From the NCBI GenBank assembly GCA_944387905.1, contig CALXGU010000119.1:1-5166 (forward strand): 5,166 nt of DNA, written 5' to 3'. The DNA is from an uncultured Clostridia bacterium. Its GTDB lineage: Bacteria > Bacillota > Clostridia > Oscillospirales > QAKW01. Below, piece after piece: positions 5,158 through 5,166 of the stretch (the stretch's first letter is position 1; each line of letters begins with the position of its first letter). The translations under genes were made by a program, and so were the position numbers. Below the pieces are notes generated by a model. The model made no database searches. It saw only the letters and a list, made by a program, of their open reading frames with translations, and was not told the DNA's origin.

Positions 5158-5166
5158 ATGAAAAAA
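5158..5166 (+). CDS. Start of the next gene, cut by the window end
   Basis: AAAGGAGA (5143-5150), overlapping the purE stop codon, is followed by a 7-base gap and ATG AAA AAA (Met-Lys-Lys). The short gap implies co-transcription with purE under the same riboswitch. Purine genes such as purC often follow purE in Firmicutes, but three codons cannot identify it. Confidence 0.7.

Overview
The window looks like ordinary chromosome of a low-GC, AT-rich Firmicute, probably a Clostridia-type anaerobe. The evidence is strong AGGAGG-like ribosome binding sites, near-consensus sigma-A promoters with 17-base spacers, tight intrinsic terminators with U-tracts, and the kinds of proteins present (DegV, PcrA, class I PurE behind a ZTP riboswitch). 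The assignment rests on these features and on remembered family resemblance, not on a search.

Layout from left to right. Bases 1-42 are the tail of an unseen upstream unit, closed by a terminator at 43-76. A TTGAAA-17-TATAAT promoter (86-114) then drives degV (171-1037, +), a DegV/FakB-type fatty-acid-binding protein. degV converges on pcrA (1072-3303, -), a full-length UvrD/PcrA superfamily 1 helicase with its C-terminal Tudor-like tail. One hairpin at 1040-1071 sits between the two stop codons and can terminate both. The pcrA promoter (3332-3360, -) lies in a 147-base divergent intergenic region. The same region carries an extended -10 promoter (3384-3412, +) for a two-gene unit: an uncharacterised 94-aa protein (3451-3735) and, 17 bases on, a 219-aa multi-pass membrane protein with a tyrosine-rich N-terminus (3753-4412). 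A 13-bp perfect hairpin terminator (4420-4452) ends that unit.

The most informative non-coding element is the purE leader. A perfect-consensus promoter (TTGACA-17-TATAAT, 4475-4503) is followed by a ZTP (pfl-motif) riboswitch aptamer (about 4519-4591). Its P3 helix shares bases with an intrinsic terminator (4587-4623), giving a transcription-attenuation switch. purE (4653-5144) follows and is probably the first gene of a purine operon, because a further ATG with its own ribosome binding site (5158 onward) is cut by the window end. ZTP/ZMP accumulates when 10-formyl-tetrahydrofolate is limiting, so the switch would couple purine synthesis to one-carbon status.

No mobile elements, CRISPR arrays, tRNA or rRNA genes were seen. 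I found no clearly novel system. The best candidates for new biology are the unknown 94-aa/219-aa gene pair, the palindromes at the promoters, and the non-canonical C-terminal motif of the DegV protein.
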